Source: Aurantimicrobium minutum
Lineage (GTDB): Bacteria; Actinomycetota; Actinomycetes; Actinomycetales; Microbacteriaceae
Assembly (NCBI RefSeq): GCF_029893825.1
Contig: NZ_JARXXV010000001.1
Location: forward strand, 62,001 to 126,000
Length of the DNA stretch: 64,000 nt
Reading direction: 5' to 3'
The position numbers and the translations under genes are program-made. Below, in pieces: positions 39,429-48,799 of this stretch (position 1 is the stretch's first letter; each line of letters opens with the position of its first letter). Under the pieces are notes generated by a model that saw only the letters and a list, made by a program, of their open reading frames with translations, did no database searches and had not been told where the DNA came from.

Positions 39429-40421
39429 ATGGATGGTGCTCTCCCCGCGTGGTTTGAAATCGGCTCACTCGTTGTTTTGACAGCGATTTTGATCGCAGAT
39501 TTGCTGATTATTTTCAAGCGCCCGCACGTTCCTTCGATGAAGGAAGCCGCTCTGTGGGTTGGGTTCTATGCGCTCCTGGCTGTGGCATTTGGTGGGGCAA
39601 TATTTGCGCTCGGTGATGTGGAGCATGCCAGCCAGTTTTATGCAGGTTGGTTAACCGAATACAGCCTGAGTATTGACAACCTTTTTGTCTTTGTCATTAT
39701 CATGAGTCGCTTTGCTGTCCCCAAGAAATATCAGCAAGAAGTCCTCATGGTGGGTATCATCATGGCGTTAGTTTTGCGAGGAATTTTCATCATTCTTGGT
39801 GCCGCCTTGATCGAGAACTTTTCCTGGATTTTCTACATCTTTGGCGCATTCTTGCTCTACACCGCCTATCACCAGGCGTTCCGTTCTCACGAGGATGAGG
39901 AAGAAACCGAAGGCAAGCTAATCACCTTCTTGCGCAAACGCATCACCATGTCGCCTGAATTTGATGGCGCCAAGATCCGCACCACCCACAACGGAAAAAA
40001 GATGTTCACCCCCATGCTGGTGGTGTTCATCACTATTGCAGTTACCGACGTCATCTTTGCCTTTGACTCCATTCCCGCCATTTTTGGAATTACAACAAGT
40101 CCGTTCCTGGTTTTTGCAGCAAATATCTTTGCGCTGATGGGTCTGCGTCAGCTCTACTTCTTACTGGGTGGTTTGCTCGACAAGCTGGAATACCTCAAGT
40201 ATGGAATCGCGTTCATTTTGGGCTTTATTGGCGTCAAGCTGGTATTGCACGCCATGCACGCTAATGAGCTGGGCTTCATCAATGGTGGCCAGCCCATTGA
40301 ATGGGCTCCAGAAATCAGTACGGGCACGTCGTTGCTCGTGATTGTGGCATCCATGGCTGTTGCCACGATCGCCAGCGTCATCAAGATGCGTTCTGACGAA
40401 GCTACTTCACACACGAAGTAG
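39429..40421 (+). CDS. TerC family integral membrane protein
   Basis: A 330-residue protein with about eight membrane helices. The family signature is clear: AGWLTEYSLSIDNLFVFVIIM, ALVLRGIFIILGAALI and ITIAVTDVIFAFDSIPAIFGI, whose acidic membrane residues are implicated in divalent cation (Mn) export. No Mn riboswitch (yybP-ykoY type) is evident in the 50 bases upstream. TerC may also assist metallation of secreted proteins. The start is only 9 bases from leuC at its far end, so it may be co-transcribed with leuCD. Confidence 0.9.
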   Translation: MDGALPAWFEIGSLVVLTAILIADLLIIFKRPHVPSMKEAALWVGFYALLAVAFGGAIFALGDVEHASQFYAGWLTEYSLSIDNLFVFVIIMSRFAVPKKYQQEVLMVGIIMALVLRGIFIILGAALIENFSWIFYIFGAFLLYTAYHQAFRSHEDEEETEGKLITFLRKRITMSPEFDGAKIRTTHNGKKMFTPMLVVFITIAVTDVIFAFDSIPAIFGITTSPFLVFAANIFALMGLRQLYFLLGGLLDKLEYLKYGIAFILGFIGVKLVLHAMHANELGFINGGQPIEWAPEISTGTSLLVIVASMAVATIASVIKMRSDEATSHTK

Positions 40422-40430
40422 AATTACAAG

Positions 40431-41843
40431 GTGAACAAACCAAGAACTCTCGCGGAAAAAGTGTGGGACGACCATCTGGTCGTCAAGGGTGAAGATGGCA
40501 CTCCCGATCTGATCTATATCGACCTCCACCTCGTTCACGAAGTAACCAGCCCACAGGCTTTTGATGGCCTGCGCCAAGCCGGACGTCCCGTCCGCCGCTT
40601 GGACTTGACCATCGCTACAGAAGATCACAACACACCTACTCTCGCGATTGATAAGCCCATCGCTGATGAGACCAGCCGCGTTCAGATTCAAACCCTGCGC
40701 AATAACGCAGAAGAGTTTGGTGTTCGCCTGCACTCTCTCGGAGATGTTGAACAAGGAATTGTGCACGTGGTGGGACCACAGCTTGGTCTGACCATGCCCG
40801 GTATCACTGTGGTGTGTGGAGATTCACACACCTCTACACACGGCGCGTTCGGTGCCATGGCATTCGGTATTGGTACCAGCGAAGTTGAACACGTCCTGGC
40901 TACCCAGACTCTTCCGCTCAAGCCGTTCAAGACCATGGCTATCAACGTGGAGGGGACACTCAAGCCTGGTGTCTCTGCAAAAGACATCATCCTTGCGGTT
41001 ATTGCCAAGATTGGTGCCAACGGAGGCCAAGGCTACGTGCTTGAATTCCGTGGTTCTGCCATTCGTGCCCTGTCCATGGAAGGTCGCATGACCATCTGCA
41101 ACATGGCCATTGAAGCAGGAGCTCGTGCGGGTATGGTGGCTCCCGACCAGACCACGTTTGACTATCTGGAAGGCCGCCCCCACGCACCTGTTGGTGCTGA
41201 CTGGGATGCGGCTGTTGAGTACTGGAAGACCCTTCCCACTGATGAAGGCGCTGTGTTTGATGCTGAGGTTAACCTTGACGCCGACACACTTGAACCTTTC
41301 GTGACCTGGGGAACAAACCCTGGTCAAGGTATTTCCCTAAGCGATGTTGTTCCTTCGCCAGAAGATTTCTCTGACCCCAATGAGCGTGCTGCGGCAGAGC
41401 GTGCTCTCAAATACATGGATCTCAAGCCAGGAACTCGTCTCAAAGATGTGCCTGTAGATGCTGTATTCATGGGCTCGTGCACCAACAGTCGTATTGAGGA
41501 CCTTCGCGTCTTCGCTTCCATCGTGGAAGGCAAGAAGAAGGCTGATGGCGTTCGCGTCATGGTCGTTCCAGGTTCTGCTCGAGTGCGTTTGGAAGCAGAA
41601 GCTGAGGGCCTGGACAAAATCATCGAAGCCTTTGGTGCAGAGTGGCGTTTTGCTGGATGCTCGATGTGTTTGGGTATGAATCCTGACCAGCTTGCTCCGG
41701 GGGAGCGATGCGCCTCAACCTCGAACCGTAACTTTGAAGGACGCCAGGGAAAGGGTGGTCGCACCCACCTCGTATCCCCACAGGTTGCTGCAGCAACTGC
41801 TATTCGTGGAACGCTCTCGAGCCCCTCAGATTTGGAAGGCTAG
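40431..41843 (+). CDS. leuC: 3-isopropylmalate dehydratase large subunit
   Basis: A 470-residue aconitase-type subunit. The 4Fe-4S cysteines are in GSCTNSR and [13 protein letters not shown], and the active-site [13 protein letters not shown] is present. GTG 40431 is the start, 9 bases after terC. It works with LeuD, 2 bases downstream, to convert 2- to 3-isopropylmalate. Confidence 0.97.
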   Translation: MNKPRTLAEKVWDDHLVVKGEDGTPDLIYIDLHLVHEVTSPQAFDGLRQAGRPVRRLDLTIATEDHNTPTLAIDKPIADETSRVQIQTLRNNAEEFGVRLHSLGDVEQGIVHVVGPQLGLTMPGITVVCGDSHTSTHGAFGAMAFGIGTSEVEHVLATQTLPLKPFKTMAINVEGTLKPGVSAKDIILAVIAKIGANGGQGYVLEFRGSAIRALSMEGRMTICNMAIEAGARAGMVAPDQTTFDYLEGRPHAPVGADWDAAVEYWKTLPTDEGAVFDAEVNLDADTLEPFVTWGTNPGQGISLSDVVPSPEDFSDPNERAAAERALKYMDLKPGTRLKDVPVDAVFMGSCTNSRIEDLRVFASIVEGKKKADGVRVMVVPGSARVRLEAEAEGLDKIIEAFGAEWRFAGCSMCLGMNPDQLAPGERCASTSNRNFEGRQGKGGRTHLVSPQVAAATAIRGTLSSPSDLEG

Positions 41844-41845
41844 TC

Positions 41846-42448
41846 ATGGAAAAATTCACCACAGTTACTGGTGTGGGCGTTCCACTGCGCCGCAGCGCAG
41901 TCGACACGGACCAGATCATTCCTGCCGTTTATCTCAAGCGTGTGACCAAGACAGGTTTTGACGACGCACTGTTCGCTAATTGGCGTCAGGATCCTGAGTT
42001 CATCTTGAACCAGACTGAGTACTCTGGTGCTCGCGTGCTGGTTGCTGGTCCAGACTTTGGTACAGGATCCTCTCGTGAACACGCGGTGTGGGCACTGCGT
42101 GACTATGGTTTCGATGCCGTTCTTGCCCCAAAATTCGCTGATATTTTCCGAGGAAACTCAGGCAAGCAGGGATTGCTCACTGGCGTCATTTCTGAAGCGG
42201 ACTGCGAAAAGCTCTGGAGTGCATTAGAAGCACAGCCGGGTGTTGAAATGACAGTCGACTTGGTTGAGAAGAAGGCTACGCTGGGCGAGCTGGTTGTTCC
42301 TTTCGAAATCGATGACTACATTCGCTGGCGTTTGCTCGAAGGTCTCGATGACATCGCGCTAACCTTGCGTAACGAACAGGCCATCTCAGACTTCGAAGCT
42401 CAGCGAGAAGGATGGCGGCCCAAGACTCTTCCTGTGAGGCACGCATGA
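41846..42448 (+). CDS. leuD: 3-isopropylmalate dehydratase small subunit
   Basis: A 200-residue swivel-domain partner of LeuC. Family segments [31 protein letters not shown] and [10 protein letters not shown] are visible. Its stop overlaps the murA start (ATGA). Confidence 0.97.
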   Translation: MEKFTTVTGVGVPLRRSAVDTDQIIPAVYLKRVTKTGFDDALFANWRQDPEFILNQTEYSGARVLVAGPDFGTGSSREHAVWALRDYGFDAVLAPKFADIFRGNSGKQGLLTGVISEADCEKLWSALEAQPGVEMTVDLVEKKATLGELVVPFEIDDYIRWRLLEGLDDIALTLRNEQAISDFEAQREGWRPKTLPVRHA

Positions 42449-43818
42449 ACACTGTTGCAAACGACGCACGCGCCGCTGGCGCACGCGTAGGCCTCTCCGG
42501 TGACACCATCACGATTAATGGTGGACGTCCTCTGTCTGGCCGTATTGAAGTCAAGGGTGCCAAGAACCTTGTCACTAAGGCCATGGTTGCTGCACTTCTG
42601 GGTGAAAGCCCCTCAGAACTTCGTGACGTTCCAGATATCAGCGATGTTCGTGTGGTTAAGGGATTGCTTGAAGTTCACGGTGTCAAGGTGGAACACAACG
42701 TTGCTGAGGGAACTCTGCATCTAGATCCTGCCGGTGTTGAATCAGCACACATGACCGACATCGATGCACATGCTGGTTCCAGCCGTATTCCGATCTTGTT
42801 CTGTGGTCCACTTCTGCACCGCCTGGGTGAGGCATTTATTCCTGACCTTGGTGGCTGCCGTATTGGTGACCGCCCCATCGACTACCACCTAGAAGTTCTC
42901 GGAAACTTTGGTGCAGTGATTGAGAAGCTGCCGTCAGGTATTCGTATGACTGCGCCTGAGGGCCTGGTGGGTAACAAAATTTCTCTGCCATACCCCAGCG
43001 TGGGTGCTACCGAGCAGGTATTGCTCACAGCAGTTCGTGCCAAGGGTAAGACTGAACTTTCAGGTGCTGCGATCGAACCCGAAATCATGGACCTCATCAA
43101 CATCTTGCAAAAGATGGGTGCCATTATCTCCGTAGACACTGATCGCGTGATTCGCATCGAAGGCGTCGACAAGCTCGAGGGATACACCCACCGTGCACTT
43201 TTCGATCGCAATGAAGCAGCAAGCTGGGCTTCGGCAGCTCTGGCAACCGGCGGTGACGTCTTCGTTGGAGGCGCTCAGCAGGCAGAAATGCTCACCTTCC
43301 TCAACATCTTCCGCAAAGTCGGTGGCGCATTCGAAATCCACGACGACGGTATTCGCTTCTTCCACCCCGGTGGCGAACTCAAGCCCGTTGTCATCGAAAC
43401 AGATGTGCACCCTGGGTTCATGACCGACTGGCAGCAGCCGTTGGTTATCGCTCTGACCAAGGCACAGGGTGTGTCAATCGTGCACGAGACGGTTTACGAA
43501 CAGCGCTTTGGTTTCGTTGACGCTTTGATCAAGATGGGCGCCAACATTCAGCTCCACAGCGAATGCTTGGGTGGTCACCCGTGCCGTTTCGGTCAACGTA
43601 ACTTCCTGCACTCGGCCGTCATTTCTGGCCCCACTGAGCTCCACGGTGCTGATATTGAAGTACCTGACCTTCGTGGAGGGTTCAGCCACCTCATTGCTGC
43701 CCTGACGGCTCAAGGAACCTCACGGGTGAGCAACGTGGGAATCATTAGTCGTGGTTATGGTGACTTCATTACCAAGTTGCGCCAGCTAGGTGCCGACTTT
43801 GTTATCGAGGGCGAGTAA
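42445..43818 (+). CDS. murA: UDP-N-acetylglucosamine 1-carboxyvinyltransferase
   Basis: A 457-residue EPSP-synthase-fold enzyme for the first committed step of peptidoglycan synthesis. I start it at ATG 42445, which overlaps the leuD stop, giving [10 protein letters not shown] before the conserved [14 protein letters not shown]. The loop [15 protein letters not shown] retains the catalytic Cys that fosfomycin alkylates. It is followed 6 bases on by an acyltransferase. Confidence 0.93.
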   Translation: MNTVANDARAAGARVGLSGDTITINGGRPLSGRIEVKGAKNLVTKAMVAALLGESPSELRDVPDISDVRVVKGLLEVHGVKVEHNVAEGTLHLDPAGVESAHMTDIDAHAGSSRIPILFCGPLLHRLGEAFIPDLGGCRIGDRPIDYHLEVLGNFGAVIEKLPSGIRMTAPEGLVGNKISLPYPSVGATEQVLLTAVRAKGKTELSGAAIEPEIMDLINILQKMGAIISVDTDRVIRIEGVDKLEGYTHRALFDRNEAASWASAALATGGDVFVGGAQQAEMLTFLNIFRKVGGAFEIHDDGIRFFHPGGELKPVVIETDVHPGFMTDWQQPLVIALTKAQGVSIVHETVYEQRFGFVDALIKMGANIQLHSECLGGHPCRFGQRNFLHSAVISGPTELHGADIEVPDLRGGFSHLIAALTAQGTSRVSNVGIISRGYGDFITKLRQLGADFVIEGE

Positions 43819-43824
43819 CTTCTG

Positions 43825-44556
43825 GTGAGTGAACGCAGCAAGCCATCAATCTTTTGGCTTTTTGCCATTTTCGCCCTGCCCATTATGGGTGTGATGGTGA
43901 AATATCGCTTCCACAACCCCGAAAAAATGCCCCGCAGTGGTGCAGTGGTCATCACCCCCAACCACTACTCCAATATTGACCCCGTAGTCATTGGTGTTGC
44001 CACCTGGTATCTGGGCCGGTTGCCCCGCTTTATGGCCAAGGCCAGCATTTTGAAAGTTCCCGTGTTGGGCTGGATTTTGTTGAAGTCTGGGCAAATCCCC
44101 GTTGAACGTGGTGGATCTACCCGCAGCTCTGCCGCACTGAACGCAGCGAAAGAACTCGTGTCTAAAGAACGTGCTGTGATTGTGTATCCGGAAGGTTCTC
44201 TCACCCGCGACCCAGACATCTGGCCCATGCGCGGCAAGAGCGGTGCTGTTCGACTTGCACTCGAGTTGGGTATTCCCGTGATTCCGATTGCACACTGGGG
44301 AACCCAGAATTTGATGGCGCGCTATTCCAAGAAAATCAATGTTTTCCCTCGTCACACGATTGACGTGAAAGTGGGGGACCCTGTTGACCTCAGCGAGTTC
44401 CAAGGTAAACCGCTGGATAATAAAACTCTCACCGCCGCAACCACAAAGGTGATGGACGCCATCACTGCTTTGCTGGAAGACTTACGTGGTGAGAAGGCGC
44501 CAGCAACCCGCTGGAACCCAGCAGAGCACAACCAGAGTGAGACGGGGCGGTTTTGA
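43825..44556 (+). CDS. 1-acyl-sn-glycerol-3-phosphate acyltransferase (PlsC family)
   Basis: A 243-residue lysophospholipid acyltransferase with the HX4D catalytic motif (NHYSNIDP), the substrate site YPEGSLTRDP and VIPIAHWG. It starts at GTG 43825 after a hydrophobic-friendly leader (IFWLFAIFALPIMGV is a membrane helix). Its stop overlaps the TTG start of gpsA, which supplies glycerol-3-phosphate for the same phospholipid pathway. Confidence 0.9.
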   Translation: MSERSKPSIFWLFAIFALPIMGVMVKYRFHNPEKMPRSGAVVITPNHYSNIDPVVIGVATWYLGRLPRFMAKASILKVPVLGWILLKSGQIPVERGGSTRSSAALNAAKELVSKERAVIVYPEGSLTRDPDIWPMRGKSGAVRLALELGIPVIPIAHWGTQNLMARYSKKINVFPRHTIDVKVGDPVDLSEFQGKPLDNKTLTAATTKVMDAITALLEDLRGEKAPATRWNPAEHNQSETGRF

Positions 44557-45686
44557 GTAAGAAACCTGTAACGCCACCTGCCCGCAAAGTTGCTGTTCTC
44601 GGTGCCGGTAGTTGGGGAACCACCTTCGCCAAGATTCTTGCTGACGGCGGCAACGATGTGTCTTTGTGGGCTCGTCGTGATGATTTGGCTCAAGACATCA
44701 ACGAAACCCACCGCAACAGCGACTACCTCCGCGGTATTCGCTTGCCGCTGAACCTGGTCGCAACTAGCTCAATGGCAGAAGCGGTGAAGAATGCAGAACA
44801 GGTTTACCTCTGTGTTCCTAGCCAGACACTGCGCGAGAACCTGGTTCAACTCGCTCCGCTGCTACGTGAAGACCAGATTGTGATCTCTCTGATGAAGGGC
44901 GTGGAGCGCAAGACAGGACTTCGCATGAGCGAGGTTATTGCCGAAGAACTTCCTATCAGCCCTGACATGGTTGCGGTGGCATCTGGACCTAACTTGGCTC
45001 TAGAAATTGCGAAAGAGCAGCCCACCGCCGCGGTTATCTCTAGCCAAAGCCTAGAGACCGCCAGCACCGTCGCTCTCACAGTGTCTAACCGCTACTTCCG
45101 CTGCTTCGTCAACACTGATGTTCCTGGCACAGAGTTCGGTGGCGTTCTAAAGAACCTCATTGCTGTTGCAGTGGGAATCGTAGATGGTGTGGGTTACGGA
45201 GACAACACCAAGGCATCCATCATCACTCGTGGCCTAGCCGAGATGACAGACTTTGCTGTTGCCTATGGGGCACAGCCAGAAACTCTTGCCGGTCTTGCAG
45301 GTCTAGGTGACCTTATTGCCACCTGTGAATCTCCACTGTCTCGAAACAACACGGCCGGTCGTCTACTTGGCCAGGGTTACACCCTCAAAGAAGTGACCAA
45401 CCAGATGCAACAGACTGCTGAAGGTCTAGCATCGGTTGCACCAGTACTTACTCTTGCACGAGCTCGTGAAGTGGACATGCCTATCGTGGAGCAGGTCAGT
45501 CAGGTTCTGGCCGGTACGCTCGACCCCAAGGACATTGCACCACACCTCACAACTGATACGGATGAGCCTCAGGGCGAAAGGAGCCTCGATGACTACCAAG
45601 CTCGTGGTGGCGGTGTTGTTTGGGGGGCGCTCAAGCGAGCATTCAATCAGCTGCGCGACAGCCCGGGGAGTACTTCAGGCGATTGA
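44553..45686 (+). CDS. gpsA: Glycerol-3-phosphate dehydrogenase [NAD(P)+], C-terminally extended
   Basis: A 377-residue enzyme with the NAD site AVLGAGSWGTTFAKILADGG, FGGVLKNLIAVAVGI (catalytic Lys) and GLGDLIATC. It starts at TTG 44553. Typical GpsA is about 330-340 residues; the extra ~40 residues (GERSLDDYQARGGGVVWGAL and beyond) run 98 bases into ddl in another frame, suggesting a lost stop codon rather than a functional domain. Confidence 0.93.
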   Translation: MSKKPVTPPARKVAVLGAGSWGTTFAKILADGGNDVSLWARRDDLAQDINETHRNSDYLRGIRLPLNLVATSSMAEAVKNAEQVYLCVPSQTLRENLVQLAPLLREDQIVISLMKGVERKTGLRMSEVIAEELPISPDMVAVASGPNLALEIAKEQPTAAVISSQSLETASTVALTVSNRYFRCFVNTDVPGTEFGGVLKNLIAVAVGIVDGVGYGDNTKASIITRGLAEMTDFAVAYGAQPETLAGLAGLGDLIATCESPLSRNNTAGRLLGQGYTLKEVTNQMQQTAEGLASVAPVLTLARAREVDMPIVEQVSQVLAGTLDPKDIAPHLTTDTDEPQGERSLDDYQARGGGVVWGALKRAFNQLRDSPGSTSGD

Positions 45687-46686
45687 CACAACTCGTTACG
45701 AGGTCCTTCCTATTGGTATTACTCGTGACGGAGCATTCACTCTGGCCAGTGCCAACCCTGACGATTACGTACTTATTCCTGGGCAACTTCCCGAGGTTGA
45801 AGACAACGGCACCAGAATCATTTGGCCAGAATCTGCTGGCTCTAATGAACTGTGGGTTTCAGGTGATGGCGTCGACCGTTCCTTAGGGAATGTAGATGTC
45901 GTATTCCCGATTTTGCATGGACCATATGGTGAAGATGGCACCATTCAGGGAATGCTTGAACTCTTTGGCCTTCCCTATGTGGGCTCTGGAGTTCTTGCGT
46001 CGAGCTTGGGCATGGACAAGCACTTCACCAAGACCGTTTTGCAGGCAGCGGGTATTGAGGTGGCTCCATGGCGCACCATCAAGCGCTATGACTGGCACAA
46101 GCGCCCCCAGGCTATTCGCGCCATGGCAGAACAAATGACTCTTCCCGTGTTCATTAAGCCAGCACGTGCTGGTTCCAGCGTGGGCGTGGGGAAAGTATCG
46201 AACTGGGATCAGTTCGCCGCTGCCATGGATGTGGCATTTTTGGAAGATGACCACGTCCTCATCGAAGCAGGCATCGTCGGTCGCGAAGTTGAGTGTGCTG
46301 TGCTGCAGGGAATGCCTGGTCATCCTGCACGTGCATCGGTTGCCGGTGAAATCGTCGTCACCGGGCGAGAGTTTTATGACTTTGAAGCGAAATATCTCGG
46401 GGCGGAAGGTATTGACTTGGTCTGCCCAGCCAAGCTGAGTGCAGACGAGCTCTCCGAACTTCAGCGACTGAGCATTCGTGCGTTCGAAGCAATCGATGGT
46501 GCCGGTTTGGCTCGTGTGGACTTCTTCCTCACTGACACTGGTTTCGTCCTCAATGAGATCAACACCATGCCTGGCTTCACACCCATCTCGATGTTCCCCA
46601 CCTGTTGGCAGAAGTCAGGACTGAGCTATCCCGAGCTTATTGATGAGCTCATTCAAGTAGCCCTTGCTCACCACGCTGAAGACTAG
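45589..46686 (+). CDS. ddl: D-alanine--D-alanine ligase
   Basis: A 365-residue ATP-grasp ligase supplying D-Ala-D-Ala for peptidoglycan. The start is ATG 45589, with a perfect GAAAGGAG site 5 bases upstream, although the frame is open earlier. Landmarks are VLFGGRSSEHSISC, PILHGPYGEDGTIQG, VFIKPARAGSSVGV, and ARVDFFL with NEINTMPGFT. The first 98 bases lie inside the 3' end of gpsA. Confidence 0.95.
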   Translation: MTTKLVVAVLFGGRSSEHSISCATARGVLQAIDTTRYEVLPIGITRDGAFTLASANPDDYVLIPGQLPEVEDNGTRIIWPESAGSNELWVSGDGVDRSLGNVDVVFPILHGPYGEDGTIQGMLELFGLPYVGSGVLASSLGMDKHFTKTVLQAAGIEVAPWRTIKRYDWHKRPQAIRAMAEQMTLPVFIKPARAGSSVGVGKVSNWDQFAAAMDVAFLEDDHVLIEAGIVGREVECAVLQGMPGHPARASVAGEIVVTGREFYDFEAKYLGAEGIDLVCPAKLSADELSELQRLSIRAFEAIDGAGLARVDFFLTDTGFVLNEINTMPGFTPISMFPTCWQKSGLSYPELIDELIQVALAHHAED

Positions 46687-46695
46687 GAAACGACT

Positions 46696-47178
46696 CTAGT
46701 TTCCGTTGAACACATCAGCGAGGTCTGTGCACTTTGCTGTTTGTGGAAGCACACCCACTGCTGCACCCAGATCAACCAGTGTGGTCGTGCCACTGACGGC
46801 GTTGGAATCAATGACCACCTCAACCGCGGGAGTGCGACCGTAAGTGGTGTAGCGAAAGAGGGGGGCCTGGGAGTCATCCTCAATCCAGTCCACGTTATTC
46901 ACGGAAACACAAGGCAAAGTGCTGGGCCCTGGAACTTCCACACCACAGGTGAGCAATACCGAAGCGGGAGAGCCCCACGCTCCAGTTGCCTGAGCGTTGG
47001 TTTCACGCTTGGGAAGATTGGCAACCGTGTTGGGTAGTCTCACGGTTACCGCAGCACAGTCCGGATTATTCGAATCGGCTGCGGGAGTCATTGGGACCTG
47101 CCCGGCACAGCCTGCCACAGAAAGACCTATGGCCACAGAAAGTGTGCCGAAGGTGAGTGCTCGAGTGCGAATATTCAT
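46696..47178 (-). CDS. DUF3515 family lipoprotein
   Basis: The start is ATG 47178, giving a type II signal peptide: NIRTR, a hydrophobic stretch and the lipobox LSVAGC, so Cys of the mature protein would be lipidated and the ~140-residue domain would sit outside the membrane. Conserved cysteines (for example LLTCGVEV and TAKCTDL) may pair. DUF3515 genes next to ddl and thiL are common in actinobacteria; function is unknown. The end is 9 bases from the convergent ddl stop. Confidence 0.82.
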   Translation of the reverse strand: MNIRTRALTFGTLSVAIGLSVAGCAGQVPMTPAADSNNPDCAAVTVRLPNTVANLPKRETNAQATGAWGSPASVLLTCGVEVPGPSTLPCVSVNNVDWIEDDSQAPLFRYTTYGRTPAVEVVIDSNAVSGTTTLVDLGAAVGVLPQTAKCTDLADVFNGN

Positions 47179-47185
47179 CCTGTTC

Positions 47186-47195
47186 AGGCTACCGT
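47186..47195. promoter_or_regulatory. Overlapping divergent -10 boxes of the DUF3515 gene and thiL
   Basis: Minus-strand TAGCCT (47186-47191) is 7 bases from the DUF3515 ATG; plus-strand TACCGT (47190-47195) is 6 bases from the thiL GTG. The boxes share 2 bases, and only 23 bases separate the start codons. Confidence 0.4.
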
Positions 47196-47201
47196 GAGAG
47201 G

Positions 47202-48209
47202 GTGAGTGAAATTCCTGAGAATGCGACATTAGGCGAAATGCCTGAGTCTGCAATCCTCGCTCGCATTTTTCCCCGCTTGCCCCACTCGGATTTCACGATC
47301 GTGGGCCCAGGCGACGACAGTGCGGTGATGAGTGCCCCTGACGGTCGTTTTGTCATCACCACCGACATGATGGTGCACGGCCCCGACTTCCGCTTGGAAT
47401 GGTCCACCCCACACCAATTGGGTGTCAAGGCAGCTGCAACCAATCTTTCTGATGTTGCAGCAATGGGGGCACGTCCCACTGGAATGGTGGTCTCCATCGC
47501 GGCCCCCCAGGACACTCACGTGTCCTTCTTGGAGCAGATTGCTGAAGGTTTCCACGATGCCTGCCTTGAGCTGGCCCCCGGTTGCGGAGTGGTTGGCGGA
47601 GATCTCTCGGTCTCAAACACTTTGACCATCAGTGTCACCGCGTTTGGTGATTTGGATGGGCGTCAACCTGTGTTGCGCTCTGGCGCTCAGCCAGGAGATG
47701 TGCTGGCATTCTCTGGTCGACTAGGCCTGGCAGGTCTCGGGCTGGCCGCACTATTTGCGGGGGAGAAGGAACGCACCCATCCATTACTTCTCTCTGCGCA
47801 GCTGGCACCCTGGCCACCCATCTCACAAGGAGTGGCCGGAGGGATTGCTGGGGCAACTTCAGGCATGGATATTTCAGATTCTCTGATCATGGATGCTGGT
47901 CGCATTGCGGCAGCTAGTGGCGTGGTTATTCAGCTCGATGAAAGTGCACTAGATGATCTTGCAGCACATCTGGCCATAGAAGTGGGTGTGGATGCTGCTC
48001 GCGCTCGTCAAGCAATCCTGTTCGGCGGGGAAGACCATGCACTCCTGATGACATTCCCGCACGGGCAGTCGCTACCTCCAGGATTTACGGCACTAGGACA
48101 CATCAGAGCCTGCGAAACAGGGGAACTTCCACACGTCACCATGGGGGAGGCGGCACTGCCGGAAAACGGATGGAACCCCTATACCGGCTGGAATGGTGAA
48201 CTCTCATGA
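47202..48209 (+). CDS. thiL: Thiamine-monophosphate kinase
   Basis: A 335-residue enzyme converting thiamine phosphate to thiamine diphosphate, the cofactor of IlvB. Motifs are VGPGDDSAVM, TTDMMVHGPDFR, ATNLSDVAAMGARP, VGGDLS and MDISDSLIMDAGRIAAAS. GTG 47202 is the likely start. Its stop overlaps the rsmD start. Confidence 0.93.
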   Translation: MSEIPENATLGEMPESAILARIFPRLPHSDFTIVGPGDDSAVMSAPDGRFVITTDMMVHGPDFRLEWSTPHQLGVKAAATNLSDVAAMGARPTGMVVSIAAPQDTHVSFLEQIAEGFHDACLELAPGCGVVGGDLSVSNTLTISVTAFGDLDGRQPVLRSGAQPGDVLAFSGRLGLAGLGLAALFAGEKERTHPLLLSAQLAPWPPISQGVAGGIAGATSGMDISDSLIMDAGRIAAASGVVIQLDESALDDLAAHLAIEVGVDAARARQAILFGGEDHALLMTFPHGQSLPPGFTALGHIRACETGELPHVTMGEAALPENGWNPYTGWNGELS

Positions 48210-48772
48210 CTCGCATCATTTCTGGATTTGCTGGTTCCAGAGAACTGAAAGTTCCCAAGAGTGGCACGCGTCCGACCAGTGATCGTGTTCGGGAAGCCAT
48301 TTTCTCTGCCTTAGAAGCCCGTGATGTGATCGAGGGTGCTCGAGTGCTCGATCTCTATGCCGGCTCGGGAGCACTAGCTCTGGAAGCACTGAGTCGAGGA
48401 GCTGCCAGTGTCACGATGGTGGAGAAGAATGCGCAAGCAGGAGCATTACTCAAAAGCAATGCGGATCTGATTCGTCAAGCTGGAAAGCGAGATGCTTCTG
48501 CAACCCGTGTGGTGATTGCCTCGGTGTCTGCATATTTGGGAAATCCCGTGTCAGAAACTTTCGACATCGTCTTTATCGACCCTCCCTATGAACACAGTGA
48601 TGAGGAAGTGACGCACTGCCTTGAGCTTGTTATTCCACATTTATCTGCTGATGGGGAAATAGTGCTTGAACGCAGTTCTCGCACAGGATTTCCAAAAATC
48701 CCGGCGGGCCTGGAACTGGATAAATCCAAGGCATATGGTGAGACGACTATCCACTGGATCTCAAAGGTCTAA
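48206..48772 (+). CDS. rsmD: 16S rRNA (guanine-966-N2)-methyltransferase
   Basis: A 188-residue SAM-dependent methyltransferase. The SAM site is VLDLYAGSGALALEALSRGA and the catalytic DPPY motif is FIDPPYE. The N-terminal SGTRPTSDRVREAIFSAL block is typical. It overlaps thiL by 4 bases and precedes recG by 27. Confidence 0.94.
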   Translation: MTRIISGFAGSRELKVPKSGTRPTSDRVREAIFSALEARDVIEGARVLDLYAGSGALALEALSRGAASVTMVEKNAQAGALLKSNADLIRQAGKRDASATRVVIASVSAYLGNPVSETFDIVFIDPPYEHSDEEVTHCLELVIPHLSADGEIVLERSSRTGFPKIPAGLELDKSKAYGETTIHWISKV

Positions 48773-48799
48773 TCAGTCGCCGAACATACACTTGAGGGT

